Assembly: GCA_020631735.1 (NCBI GenBank)
Contig: CM036223.1
Span: 13,269,356-13,333,355, forward strand
Reading direction: 5' to 3'
DNA from: Saccharum officinarum
Lineage: Eukaryota > Streptophyta > Magnoliopsida > Poales > Poaceae
DNA length: 64,000 nt
Shown: positions 52,659 to 62,200 of the stretch, piece by piece
How positions within the stretch are numbered: the first letter of the stretch is position 1
How the letters are laid out: each line of letters begins with the position of its first letter
Program-made: the position numbers and the translations under genes
Notes under the pieces: generated by a model
Databases searched by the model: none
The model's input: only the letters and a program-made list of their open reading frames with translations
Told to the model about the DNA's origin: nothing

Positions 52659-54610
52659 TTACTCAAAAAGATCATCATCTCTAGCTGCTAGCTCTGCTTG
52701 GACACTCTCTAAATCCTCCATTAGCTTAGTGATGAAGATTTTAGTCTTAGGATCCAAATTTTTAGTTATTTTAACAAATTCATCATTGTCACTAAGATCA
52801 TCATCACTAGAGCTATCATTTAGTTTACTACTAGAGGCATCACTAGGAGGTGGAGAGACTTTAGCTTTAGGTTTTACCTTCTCACCCTTTGCCATAAGAC
52901 AAATGTGAGGGGAGTGATGGTCATCATCATCGGACATGTTGGAGCAAAGTCTTGGTGTAGAGGATGACTTTTGTATAGCCACAGTTGCCATGTTCATATC
53001 CTCATCACTTGACTCCTTAGTTGAGTCCCACTCATGGCCAATGTGTGCCTCTCCCAATTGCTTGTACTTCTTATGCTCATGCTTGTACTCATGTTTGTCC
53101 TTGTAATTGTTCTCTTTCTTTTCATAAGGACACTTTGCATAGAAGTGCTCGGTGCTGCCACAATTGTAACAAGTTCTTTTCTTCTTGTTTGGGAACTTCC
53201 TTTGCACAACTTTGTACCCATTTTGCTTCAGCCCCTTGTGATACTTCTTCATAAATAAGGCCATATCTTCAATCTTCTTGAAATCAACTCCATTGTCTTC
53301 TTCACTTGAGGATGAAGTTGTATCATCATTGGGTGGCACTTGCTTGACTTCCTTGGGCTGACTTGTTGAGCTTGCTTGCTGCCCTTTGCCTTGTTGGAGG
53401 TGCCTTGTTTGCTTGACTTATTGGCCTTGAGAGCTACATCCTTGATTTTCATGCCATCTAGCTTGGCTTGCAACTCACCAAGCTTTCTCCTCTCATTTGC
53501 TTCTTCTCTTTGCATGTCAAATGTCAATAATCTTCTAAGCACATCATTTGGAGTAAAGTGCTCAAACTTCTTGTCTCTAATCAAGGTGACTACGGTCTCA
53601 TTTCTAGGTGAGTAAGCTTCTAACATAACCTTCACCACCTTGTGGTCATCAAGCTCATCACCACCATAGCCTCTAATTTGACCAACCAAGGTCATCAACC
53701 TATCAAACATCTCTTGTGGCCCTTCTCCATCAACAATCATAAATCTATTGAGCTTGGCCATCAATAAATCAATCTTTGCCATTCTCACTTTGTCAACACC
53801 TTCATGAGCAAGGTGCAAAGTGTCCCAAATGCACTTTGCCATGTCTTCATTCATCACTCTATTGTACTCATTTCCATCTAGAGCACTAAGAAGGATACTT
53901 ATGACTTGACCATTGAGATGGACAACAGCAATTTCTTAATTTGTTAGCTCTTCAGGGTTCTCCGATGGCTCAAATCCACTACACACAATTTCCCAAAGAC
54001 TGGGGTGAAGACCGATAAGATAAGCCCTCATCAAGTGCTTCCACTTGGCAAAGTTAGTCCTATCAAAATGAGATAACTTGCCCGCGGGTACTTGGATGAA
54101 AGACTTGTGATCACGATTAGTCAAATGAGAATAATTAAAGAATATGGCTACATATTTCTTCTTGTTGGTGGTGCTGCCCATATCCTTGTTCTTGTTCTTC
54201 TTGCTATTCTTGGAGGCATGATATGACACATCATCATCACCATCATCCAAGCTAGTGGATAGCTCGCTAGATGATGCATCATTTGACTTCTTTTCCTCCT
54301 TCTTCTTTATTGCTGCCCTTCTCTTCTCTCGTTCTTCACGGATGCGTCTTCTATCTTCTTTTCTTTGCTTCTTCTCCTTAAGACGTTGAGCTTCTTCATC
54401 TTTTTCTCTTTTCTATCTTCTTGAGGTCTTTGCTACTCTTCTTTCTTTTCTTTCCTTTCTTCTTTCCGCATCAGTGGTCTTGAGATCTTTGAGCGTAGCA
54501 CTGCTTGCTGTCGAAAGTGACAGCTCACTGCTACTCCTAACATCCTCGACCTGCACCTCAGCGGCTGCAACAGCCTCACCGGCTGCCCTCGAACCGTCTC
54601 CTTCAACCAT
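52659..54610 (-). pseudogene. Sirevirus gag (capsid, zinc knuckle, coiled coil), with stops
   Basis: The first ATG after the primer-binding site is at 54610. The frame runs through a charged Lys/Glu-rich region, then the gag core (LIGLHPSLWEIVC near 54000; the UBN2-type region at 53249-53857), then a CCHC zinc knuckle CYNCGSTEHFYAKCPY near 53165 and an acidic Ser/Asp-rich part. Stops interrupt it at 54413-54415 (TAG) and 53936-53938 (TAA), with a frame change near 53310 and another TAA at 52659-52661 before a further coiled-coil stretch (to about 52450). The charged linker after the knuckle is typical of Sirevirus gag. Non-functional as written. Confidence 0.85.
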
Positions 54611-54644
54611 ACTTCACGCGGTGAAGCGTATACAAAGCAATGAG

Positions 54645-54656
54645 GCTCAGATACCA
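54645..54656 (-). other. Sirevirus primer-binding site
   Basis: On the minus strand, two bases inside the LTR, TGGTATCTGAGC. This differs at one base from the usual TGGTATCAGAGC complementary to the 3' end of initiator tRNA-Met. It fixes the orientation of the element. Confidence 0.85.
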
Positions 54657-54658
54657 CT

Positions 54659-55874
54659 TGTAGGATATCTAGAAGAGGAAATGGCCTAGAAGGAGGGTGA
54701 ATAGGCCTATAAAAATTCAACTAAAAATACTGTCAGAACAGTGGGTGGCACTGTTGCTCCTCCCAAGGGCGGCACTGCCGCTCAAGCAAATGAAATCTAC
54801 TAAACTTGAAACTTTGCTAACAGAATCTATATACTACTAATAGTTTACAGCTGCAACAGAAAGGTAAACACCAGCTTGAAGACTGGTTTCCATAGAAAGT
54901 TCTCAAGATTAAAAATCTAACTTCCAAACCCTAAACAACACAAGCACAACAAGTGGAACTATAGAAATGTAAAGGTGAAGCACACGAGACATAGAGATTT
55001 ATCCCATGGTTTAGCTCACCACCAAGGCTTGCCTAAGTCCACATTGTTGAGGTAGCCACAAAAGGCTTAGGCTTGCCACCAAGGCTTGCCCTTTCCTCGT
55101 TCTCAAGTCAAGAGAGTAAACTCTTGAGATGAGGGGTAATTTCTTTGCTGCAAGAGTGAGGTTACAGACCTCCCTAGGCCGCCACATAAGGGGCAAGCTC
55201 AAGGGTGACGTCTAGCTGGCTAGGAGCAAGCTCCAAGAGTAACAAACCCTAGAACCGCTGGCCAAACGTGAACCAAATGCTCTTTAGACTTTGGGAATCA
55301 GTGGATCTGCTCTCCAATCGAGTTTACTGCCTTTTCTCTCAAGTTTTGATGGTTGGAATCAAAGATTAGCTTGAGGTATGGAGGAGCAACAATGGAGGGG
55401 AGAGAGAGAGCACCGGTTTGTTCTTTTCGAAGTGAACGCACTGAGGAAGAAGGTGACCGTTGTGGGCTAGGCCTGGTGGTAGTATAAATACCACCAATGG
55501 CTCAATGGTCACTTGAGGGCGGCACTGCCACCCTAGCCAAAATAGCTAGGAATTAGATGAATTTTGGTTGGCTGCTTTGACTGGGTATGAGGATGTGTTT
55601 CTGGAGTTTTGAGCATCTGGCTGCACAGTTGACTAACTGTTCTAAAGTACCCCTTTATAGTACGGCTTTTCCTAAACTTAATATTGAAAATAAAAATGAA
55701 TGTAAAGCTTCTTTGAGTCTAGCAAGGCCATCCATTGAAACTTTGGGGGTACCTACAACCTGTACATCATCATCTCTTTCGAATCCCTGCTTGTCATCTC
55801 GATAAATCTCATTAGTCCTCTAATTTGGTGGTCATCAATGCCAAAGCCCACATTAAGGCTTGATTGCACTTACA
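54659..55874 (-). repeat. Right LTR (5' LTR) of the Sirevirus
   Basis: Same termini as the left LTR. Holds palindrome copies at 54743, 54767 and 55517. A TATAAATA-type word near 55480 is inside a small inverted repeat (GGTGGTAxTATAAATACCACC) shared by both LTRs. This is the promoter LTR for the minus-strand element. Confidence 0.93.
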
Positions 55875-55879
55875 GGAGG

Positions 55880-56784
55880 GCACTAGCTTGCGTGGAGAAG
55901 GGCTGGTGCTGGAGCAGCTGTCTATGGTGATGTCCAAGAAATCTGGGCACTGATCCTCGACCTACGCTGCCAGCCAGCCAGAGTGGATCAACCCCATGGC
56001 ATGAAGTGCTGCAGGGAAGGTGACTCTTGAGGCTCTAGCGGGGGTGCAAAGGGTTCTAGAGGTTGCTGCGAGGTGGCAGTGTAGGCGATCTCCAAGGCTC
56101 TTCTTCTTTCGTCACACAATCTCGCGCGACAGTGGAGTGGTGGCGCGAGTGATCATGGTTCGGCGGGATATGACTGAGCTAGGGCAGTGTGGCGTTGGCC
56201 AGAGCCCAGGCTGGTGCTTATAGCGGTGGAGCTTGGTGTGTTGCCCTGCGAGGCTACGACCGGGGCAATGCTGCGGGTAGGCACGTCTAGAGGAGAGCAG
56301 CGCAGCGACATAGATTGAGCGACGATGAGGACCAGATTTAGTGCATCGTGTTTCGGTGAGGCGTGGAGGGATTATTGGTGGTGGAGATGGTTGCTCGCCA
56401 TCGAGGTCTTCGGTCTTTAGATTTGGACTCATGGACAACAAATCCATCTCCGCCAGTCAGATCTGGTCTCATTGACGCATATCGATGGTTTAGGGTTGGC
56501 GCGTGGGGATCTGGCAAGGGCGTGCTGGCTGGAGAGGCCAACAACTATGATGACGGATGCCAGAACTAGTAGCAGCAGTCTGCAGTGACCTCAATGTGCG
56601 GCGGTGTTGCGTGGGCTAGATCTGCCGGTCGGTAGTTGTTGCCAAAGGTTTGGTTGGTGGTAGCGGGGCCATGTTGGCTTCGCTGATGGGTGGTGGCTAG
56701 CACAGTGAGTATGGCCATTGGCCAACGCCGCACACGGGGGTGAGATGCCATGGCGAAAGCTGTGTCCCTGGGATCGATGATGGT
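55880..56784. other. Unrecognised segment between two retrotransposons
   Basis: Begins with a minisatellite unit (CTAGCTTGCGTGGAGAAGGG) that continues the array cut at 28892, so it is the same locus as 28820-28891. The rest is moderately GC-rich, with no recognisable frame or terminal repeat. Possibly an older transposon into which both elements inserted. Confidence 0.4.
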
Positions 56785-57640
56785 TGTTGACATCGGATGT
56801 GGTCCGAATCACACACTAGAAAGTGCATTGGATGCCCGGGCCACTACAGATCGGAGAACGTAGCAAGATATCACTCTTTCATGGTGAAGCATGGAGAGGT
56901 TTACAAGCAAACCACCAAAGGATAACCAATCATGCTTACGTGATAAAGAATCAGCTAGTTTTTAGGCAAACTAGCAAAGAAACAGTCGAAGCTCTCGCCC
57001 AGGAGGGACCCCATCAGGTCAAGGATGTCACTGGGTTGCCCTAGGTTGGCCGATAAGCCTAGGGCGTCATCCTTGGTCGTGGATCAAGGGATGAATAGCG
57101 TGGAGGTTGAAGGAGAAGAGAAATGGGGTAAAAGGAGTAGATTGATTTGTTTGTATGATGATTGGATAGATAGGAACTCAATCATCCATGATCCTCTCAT
57201 ATATATAGAGGGGGGTGGTCTTATCCCAGTAGGAAACCTCTCCAAGGCTTATTTTCTAAGTTTTCCACGTCCAAAAACTGATCTAGAAACAAATCGGTTC
57301 GAGATCTGAAAGTCAGATTCGGAATAAACACCTATCGGTACCTCCAGTCAGGCTCCACCGGTAGTACCGGTAGTTCATTTTCACACCAAACTATGCCACC
57401 TACCACAATCCATTGGTAGTACTGGTAGTTCATATCTGCACCAAACCTTCTCGGACCGGTAGTACCGGTGATCTCATACCGGTAGTTCATACATTTTCTC
57501 AGAGGCATAACTCTCTCATCCGGACTCCAAATTGGACGTTCCATATATGTTTTTTGACCACCTCGATGAGAGGAACGCAATGATGAAGACCATTACACAT
57601 TTTGACAACTTCACAAAATGGACATTTTTGGTTGTCAACA
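56785..57640 (-). repeat. LTR of the Tat-like Gypsy
   Basis: On the minus strand it starts TGTTGACAACCAAAAATG at 57640 and ends CCGATGTCAACA at 56785, 856 bp. A TATA-like CTCTATATATATGAGAGG is near 57195-57212. Contains perfect palindromes ACCGGTAGTACCGGT at 57357-57371 and 57455-57469 and a variant at 57412-57426. Confidence 0.85.
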
Positions 57641-57656
57641 TATGTCCCCCTATTTT
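57641..57656 (-). other. Polypurine tract of the Tat-like element
   Basis: On the minus strand AAAATAGGGGGACATA directly precedes the LTR start TGTTGACA. It fixes orientation. Confidence 0.8.
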
Positions 57657-57831
57657 CAGGTTTATGATGCATGAACCTGAAAACACTTGATCAAACAAAC
57701 ATAATTAAACCAAACAGCAACGATACCCATCTCATCGGCAGCATGGTGACTAAGGGCGATGTATACATCAGCCATTTTTGTTCTAAGGGCGATACATGTA
57801 TCGACCATTGTTTGGAGAGCACTTAGGCTTC
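57657..57831 (-). repeat. Short repeats beside the polypurine tract
   Basis: TAAGGGCGATGTATACATC and TAAGGGCGATACATGTATCG lie in tandem at about 57746-57805; each contains a small palindrome (GATGTATACATC, GATACATGTATC). A related word TAAGGGCAATATC lies near 59798. Confidence 0.6.
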
Positions 57832-59651
57832 TTACCAACCACTTGGAAAATACTTTTTCAAGTATCTCCCGTTGAATGCTACTTTGAGACGTTCACCTTG
57901 CAATGTCTCTAGCAAATAAGAATTACCCCTCATGACTTCAATCACTTTATAAGGACCATCCCAATTTGGTGACCACTTGCCAAACTGATTGCTCTTCGTC
58001 CTAATAGGTAATATGGTTTTCCATACTAATTCACCCACTTGGAATGATTTGCTTTTGACTTTCTTGTTATATGCCTTGGCAACTCAAGCTTTGTCTTTCT
58101 CTATTTCCTTGAGAGCCTTTAATCTCACATTAATCACATCATCAATATTATCCATCATTAGATCTTGATACACAACAGCTGATAGATCATTTTGTTTAGT
58201 AAGCCTGTATGCATCCAAATTCACTTCGACGGGCAACACGGCCTCTTGACCATATACTAGCTCAAAAGGAGTAACTTTTGTAGCACCATGCCTTGAAATG
58301 CGATGTGCCCAAAGAGCTTCAGACAATACTTCATGCCACCTTCTTGGATTCTCCTCAATTTTCTTCTTGATAAGCTTGATCAAAGTCTTATTACTAGACT
58401 TAGCTTGGCCATTAGCTTGAGCATAATATGGAGATGATTTGAGCAACTTGATCTTATATAATTCGGTGAAGTCCCTCACTTCCTTGGACATAAATGATGT
58501 CCCTTGATCTGTAGTTAATGTTTAGGATATGTCAAATCTATGAATGATATGCTTAGTGATGAACTCAATAACCTTCTTATGTGTCATATTCTTCAAAGGA
58601 ACAACTTCGGTCCACTTAGTGAAATAATCTGTAGCAACCAACACAAAGCGATGTCCCCTTGGAAGATGGGGGATGTATTTGGCTAATGAAGTCTAGCCCC
58701 CAACCACGAAAAGGCCATGGTTTGATTATAGGATGAAGCATAGCAGCAGACACTAGCTGAATATTTTCAAACCTTTGGCACTCTTCACATCCTTTGTAGT
58801 AGCGAAAGCACTCGGTCATCATAGTAGGCCAATAGAAACCGGCTCTACGCAATAACCACTTCATCTTCAGGGCTGATTGATGCGTACCACAAATACCTTC
58901 ATGGACTTCTCCCATAGCTATTCTTGCTTGATCAATTCCTAAGCACTTTAGCAGCAAGTCTTCGGCGATTCTTCGGTAAAGATCATTATTGTGCAACACA
59001 TATTTGAAAGCACTTCGCCGAACACTTTTATCAACTTTGGCACTTGGATCTCATAGATATGCCAATAAGGGAGTCCTCCAATCATGTAAATTGGCCCCAA
59101 CATCACTAGAAGTTTTGCTAGGCCGATTTGAGAGTTCATCTTGCATATTGGCTGGGCTGGCCACAAGGGAGTCGGCTAGGCCAACTAGTAAAGTCAGCCA
59201 AGCCGACTGGCTTGCCAGAGAATCAGGGTTGGCTAGACCAACTAAGGCAGTCAGCTTAGCCGATTCTTTCGCACTTACATGACAAAAATATAAATCTTTA
59301 TGCATCAGCTGTTCTTGAATATGAAAATTATGCCCACCAACGTCATAGCCAGATGCTTGCTGAGCTAACATGTTGGCCTTTTGATTTTCATGCCTTGGAA
59401 TATGTCGAATTTGAAATTTGGCAAAATAACCAATGATATCATGACAAGCATCAAGACAAACTTGTTCCACCAGCAAAGAATCACCGCAGGCTTCAACATG
59501 CCATACCTCATGGATCGCAATATGATCAAAACGAATAAGAAAATCACATTCGGTTTGAATTTTGGTGCAAATGTAATTTTTAATCGGCTTGATGTCTCTA
59601 ATAGCACCATTGGGAGAAATAATTATCATGCCAACACCTTGGTCTTATTTC
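57832..59651 (-). pseudogene. RNase H and integrase of the Tat-like Gypsy, broken
   Basis: RNase H-like part at about 59300-59651 (MIIISPNGAIRDIKPIKNYI, RHIPRHENQKANMLAQQASG). A Ser/Leu-rich repeat-bearing insert follows at 59150-59280. The integrase zinc domain is at about 58740-58990 (VHEGICGTHQSALKMKWLLR, CEECQRF). The core has GLDFISQ and TTDQGTSFMSKE, then the C-terminal part to TGA/TAG near 57832 (GKWSPNWDGPYKVIEV). A frameshift lies near 58650 and a TAA near 58520. The catalytic Glu position reads GQAKSSNKTLI, so Glu is replaced by Lys. Confidence 0.82.
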
Positions 59652-62200
59652 AAGCCGATTAATCATATTGTCTCATCCATGAAGTAAATCAAAATACATA
59701 AATCATGCCATCGGGCCTGAAAATCATCAAAGTGAATTCCATGGGGGCTTTTCTAATAGCACGATGGTTGCAAGCATTCATCGGCTATATTTTATACTAA
59801 GGGCAATATCAAAATATCGGCCATATGAATTCATCCACAAGAGCATGCATAACCAAAATAAATATTTCGGCTCTTGATCATTGATAAGCAAAATAATTTG
59901 GCAACCCTCCGAAACATACAGATCTATACCAAGGATCAAAATAAGGAGCTGAGGGATAACCATGCATACCAGGGGATGAATTCCATATAGGCATAGGCAG
60001 AGAGTATGGATGATGCCATGACCAATGATTTTGATGATTTGGTGCAAACCTCCAACTTGGCAATTGCTTCTCGAATCTTCTTCTTCTTTCTTCTGCCTTT
60101 GTCGAATCACTTACTTGAGCATCATTCTTATGAGCTTGAATACTTCCTTTAGGAACCCAGGCAAAGCCTTCTTCTCTGAGCTTCTCTGCACTAAGCTTTT
60201 GCAACTTCTTTTTTTTCCTGTCACTTTGGTAAACCGATTGAGCATGTTGGTTTCGCTTCTATTTTGGACAGCGGAAATTCTTTCTTGATTTTAGGCACTT
60301 TCATCTTCTTTTGTTCAAATTTGGAACCTACAACATCAATAGATGATTTATCTACTTCTTTGCCATCATTAGCCAGATTTTTCAACAACGTAATAGACTT
60401 TTCAATAGTTGAATTTAGATCTGAACTTTTATCTTTATGGCCATCATACTTCACGTGGTAAACTTGTTTTACCACTTTCTTCTTTGCTTGAGCTCCGGAT
60501 CGATTTTGATCAAATCGGTCTTTATAAGAAGATGGTTTCTCTGAATATCTAGGAGCTGCATACTCTATGTATTGTGGCCTATAATATGATGGCAGATGTG
60601 TCTCTTCATCAAACCAGCCCCAAGGTGAATATGTATGAAAATATGTGGGCTGTGGTCCATAATACATGGGAATTGGATGCTCAAAAGGATAATATGTTGT
60701 TGCTGCATGAGATCCATTCCCTTGCCAATTCCACTCTTGAGATTTGTGCTTTGGAGGTAATTTTGATGATTGGACTTTCTTTGATCGGTTGGCAATATTT
60801 GCTTCTCCTATCTTTTCATATTTAGCTAGAAGTTTCTCGAAGCTAAGCTCCAGCCTTCTAGTCCTTTGTTTGCCATGACCCTTACCTCCATTAGCTTTAT
60901 GAGCATCATCCCCCTTCTTTTCATCTTGACAAACATGTTCTAAAGGAGGATTCTCAGTCGATTCCCCTTGCTCAATGGAATCAATCGACTTTTGCTCTAG
61001 TCGGAGAGATTTCACCTGCCCCTCAGTATCTTGTGAAATTGTAGTGACATTATCATCCACTAAAATATCTTCAACTTGCAATTGATGGACAATGACCTTG
61101 TCATCACTTGAGGACTCCACATCTTTCTCCTGTGCAACAAGGGGTGCTCCAAGTGGCTTCGCTGTTCCTAGAATGGCTTAGTCATCTCTGGCACCTCCAG
61201 AGGAAGTAGGGTCGTCCTAGCCGACTCTACCTCTGGCAGAGCAACAACATCCTCTCTAGACAGCTTAGCTGACCACTGGGTCGGCTTAGCCGTCTTAGAG
61301 ACAGCAGGGGTCGGCTTAGCCGTCCCTAAGGGTGGCTAAGCCGACTCAGCAGCAGCAGTAGCAATTGGCTCTCCTAGATGACTTTCTTGATCTGTAGGTT
61401 CCATTACTTGATTCTCAGTCATCATAAGAGCTTTTGGTGAATCGGCTAAGAATGCAAACCGATTTGAAACATGTTTGCCATCAAGACCAATTGAATCCAA
61501 TTTGTCCATCTGTTGAGCTTCAGAAAATTTCAATCAGCCTTTATCAATGGTGGCTGATTGGATCACACGACGAAACATATTGCCATCACAAGTATTATGA
61601 TCAAACAAATTATGCCACTTGCAATATGTAAGCTCTTCTAAGTTTTGAATTGACAGCAAAACATTGTGATCAATGATTCTAATAAAATTATTTTTGAGCA
61701 AGATATCAAAGACATGATCACAAAAATAAAGTCAAAGCTATATTTTAATTTACTAAGCCAATTCTTTTGTGGAGTCGGCTTCAAAGCTAGGCAAACGAAA
61801 GGATCAGATTTATTATCAATCCATTCGGCCATAGCTTTGCAATTGCTCTTTGAAGGCCTTAGCTTTGACAAACTAGAATTATCGGCCTTGCCATATGGCA
61901 GAATGTGTTGGTCGATAGAATCTGAATTTAATTTATTATTAACAAAGAAATTGTCATTATCAATTGGTCTATTACAACTACTTTCAAGGATATCTCTAAT
62001 AGATGCAGAAATTGAAATAGTGTGACCGGATTGGAATTTAAGCAAAATATTTGTGTTTTGTACCTTGTTGATCATGTCAGAGAATTGTATATCCTTGATT
62101 TGAATAATGTGATTCTTTATATCTGAGGAATGATCAACAAGTGTCGAATCATCCAGAGATGCATCAACAGCTGTAGGAACCAAAGAAATCGGCTTAGCTG
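59171..62200. repeat. Dispersed 15-bp palindrome GTCGGCTTAGCCGAC
   Basis: Perfect or near copies (7+1+7 palindrome) at 59171, 59193, 59228, 59250, 61211, 61259, 61280, 61310, 61331 and 62188. They cluster in two blocks within the gag-like and RNase H linkers of the Tat-like element and translate into variable, low-conservation peptide. Confidence 0.85.
59878..62183 (-). pseudogene. Gag-like region of the Tat-like Gypsy
   Basis: Frames at 61638-62183, 61336-61600, 60221-61120 and 59878-60204 are parts of one gag-like protein with stops and frame changes. The family-typical word CKWHNLFDHNTCDGNMFR is near 61600. A Tyr/Pro-rich region (HPIPMYYGPQPTYFHTYSPW) follows, then a basic tail ending near 59878. 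The next expected domains, protease and reverse transcriptase, do not follow. Confidence 0.75.

Larger units (their letters stand above)
28975..55533. repeat. Dispersed 17-bp palindrome GGGCGGCACTGCCGCCC in the Sirevirus
   Basis: Perfect or near-perfect copies of an 8+1+8 palindrome start at 28975, 28999, 29743, 29766, 30416, 30439, 47373, 47396, 48133, 50155, 50176, 52025, 52049, 54743, 54767 and 55517. All are in LTRs, in the 3' untranslated part or in linkers between pol domains and gag; none in a conserved domain. None lies in the nested Gypsy. Many occur in pairs 21-24 bp apart. Confidence 0.9.
28887..55879 (-). mobile_element. Sirevirus-type Ty1/Copia retrotransposon with nested Gypsy insertion
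   Basis: Complete element 28892-55874 between 5-bp target duplications GGAGG (28887-28891 and 55875-55879). The LTRs are 28892-30122 and 54659-55874. Orientation is minus: the primer-binding site lies inside the right LTR and gag-pol is read right to left. Removing the nested Gypsy leaves about 12.3 kb, a normal Sirevirus size. The gag word FAKWKHLMRAYLIGLHPSLW, the long coiled-coil after the gag zinc knuckle and a third ORF after pol support the Sirevirus assignment. The two LTRs differ at roughly 7% over the first 130 bp I compared, so this element is older than its Gypsy guest. Gag, pol and ORF3 all carry stops; pol also has frameshifts. Confidence 0.93.
56785..62198 (-). mobile_element. 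Tat-like Ty3/Gypsy retrotransposon, internally deleted
   Basis: Minus orientation. The 3' LTR is 56785-57640 (TGTTGACA...TGTCAACA ends in either direction), with a polypurine tract just inside it. The internal region encodes, right to left, a gag-like protein, then RNase H, then integrase. Protease and reverse transcriptase are missing between about 59650 and 59880. The other LTR is not in the window because another LTR begins at 62199. The 5 bp left of the LTR, ATGGT (56780-56784), would be the target duplication but its partner is not visible. Confidence 0.8.

Noticed and set aside
28975..55533. Regularly repeated palindromes considered as a CRISPR-like array
   Set aside because: Spacing is irregular over 27 kb, the copies lie within a retrotransposon of a plant genome, and no spacers or cas genes exist.
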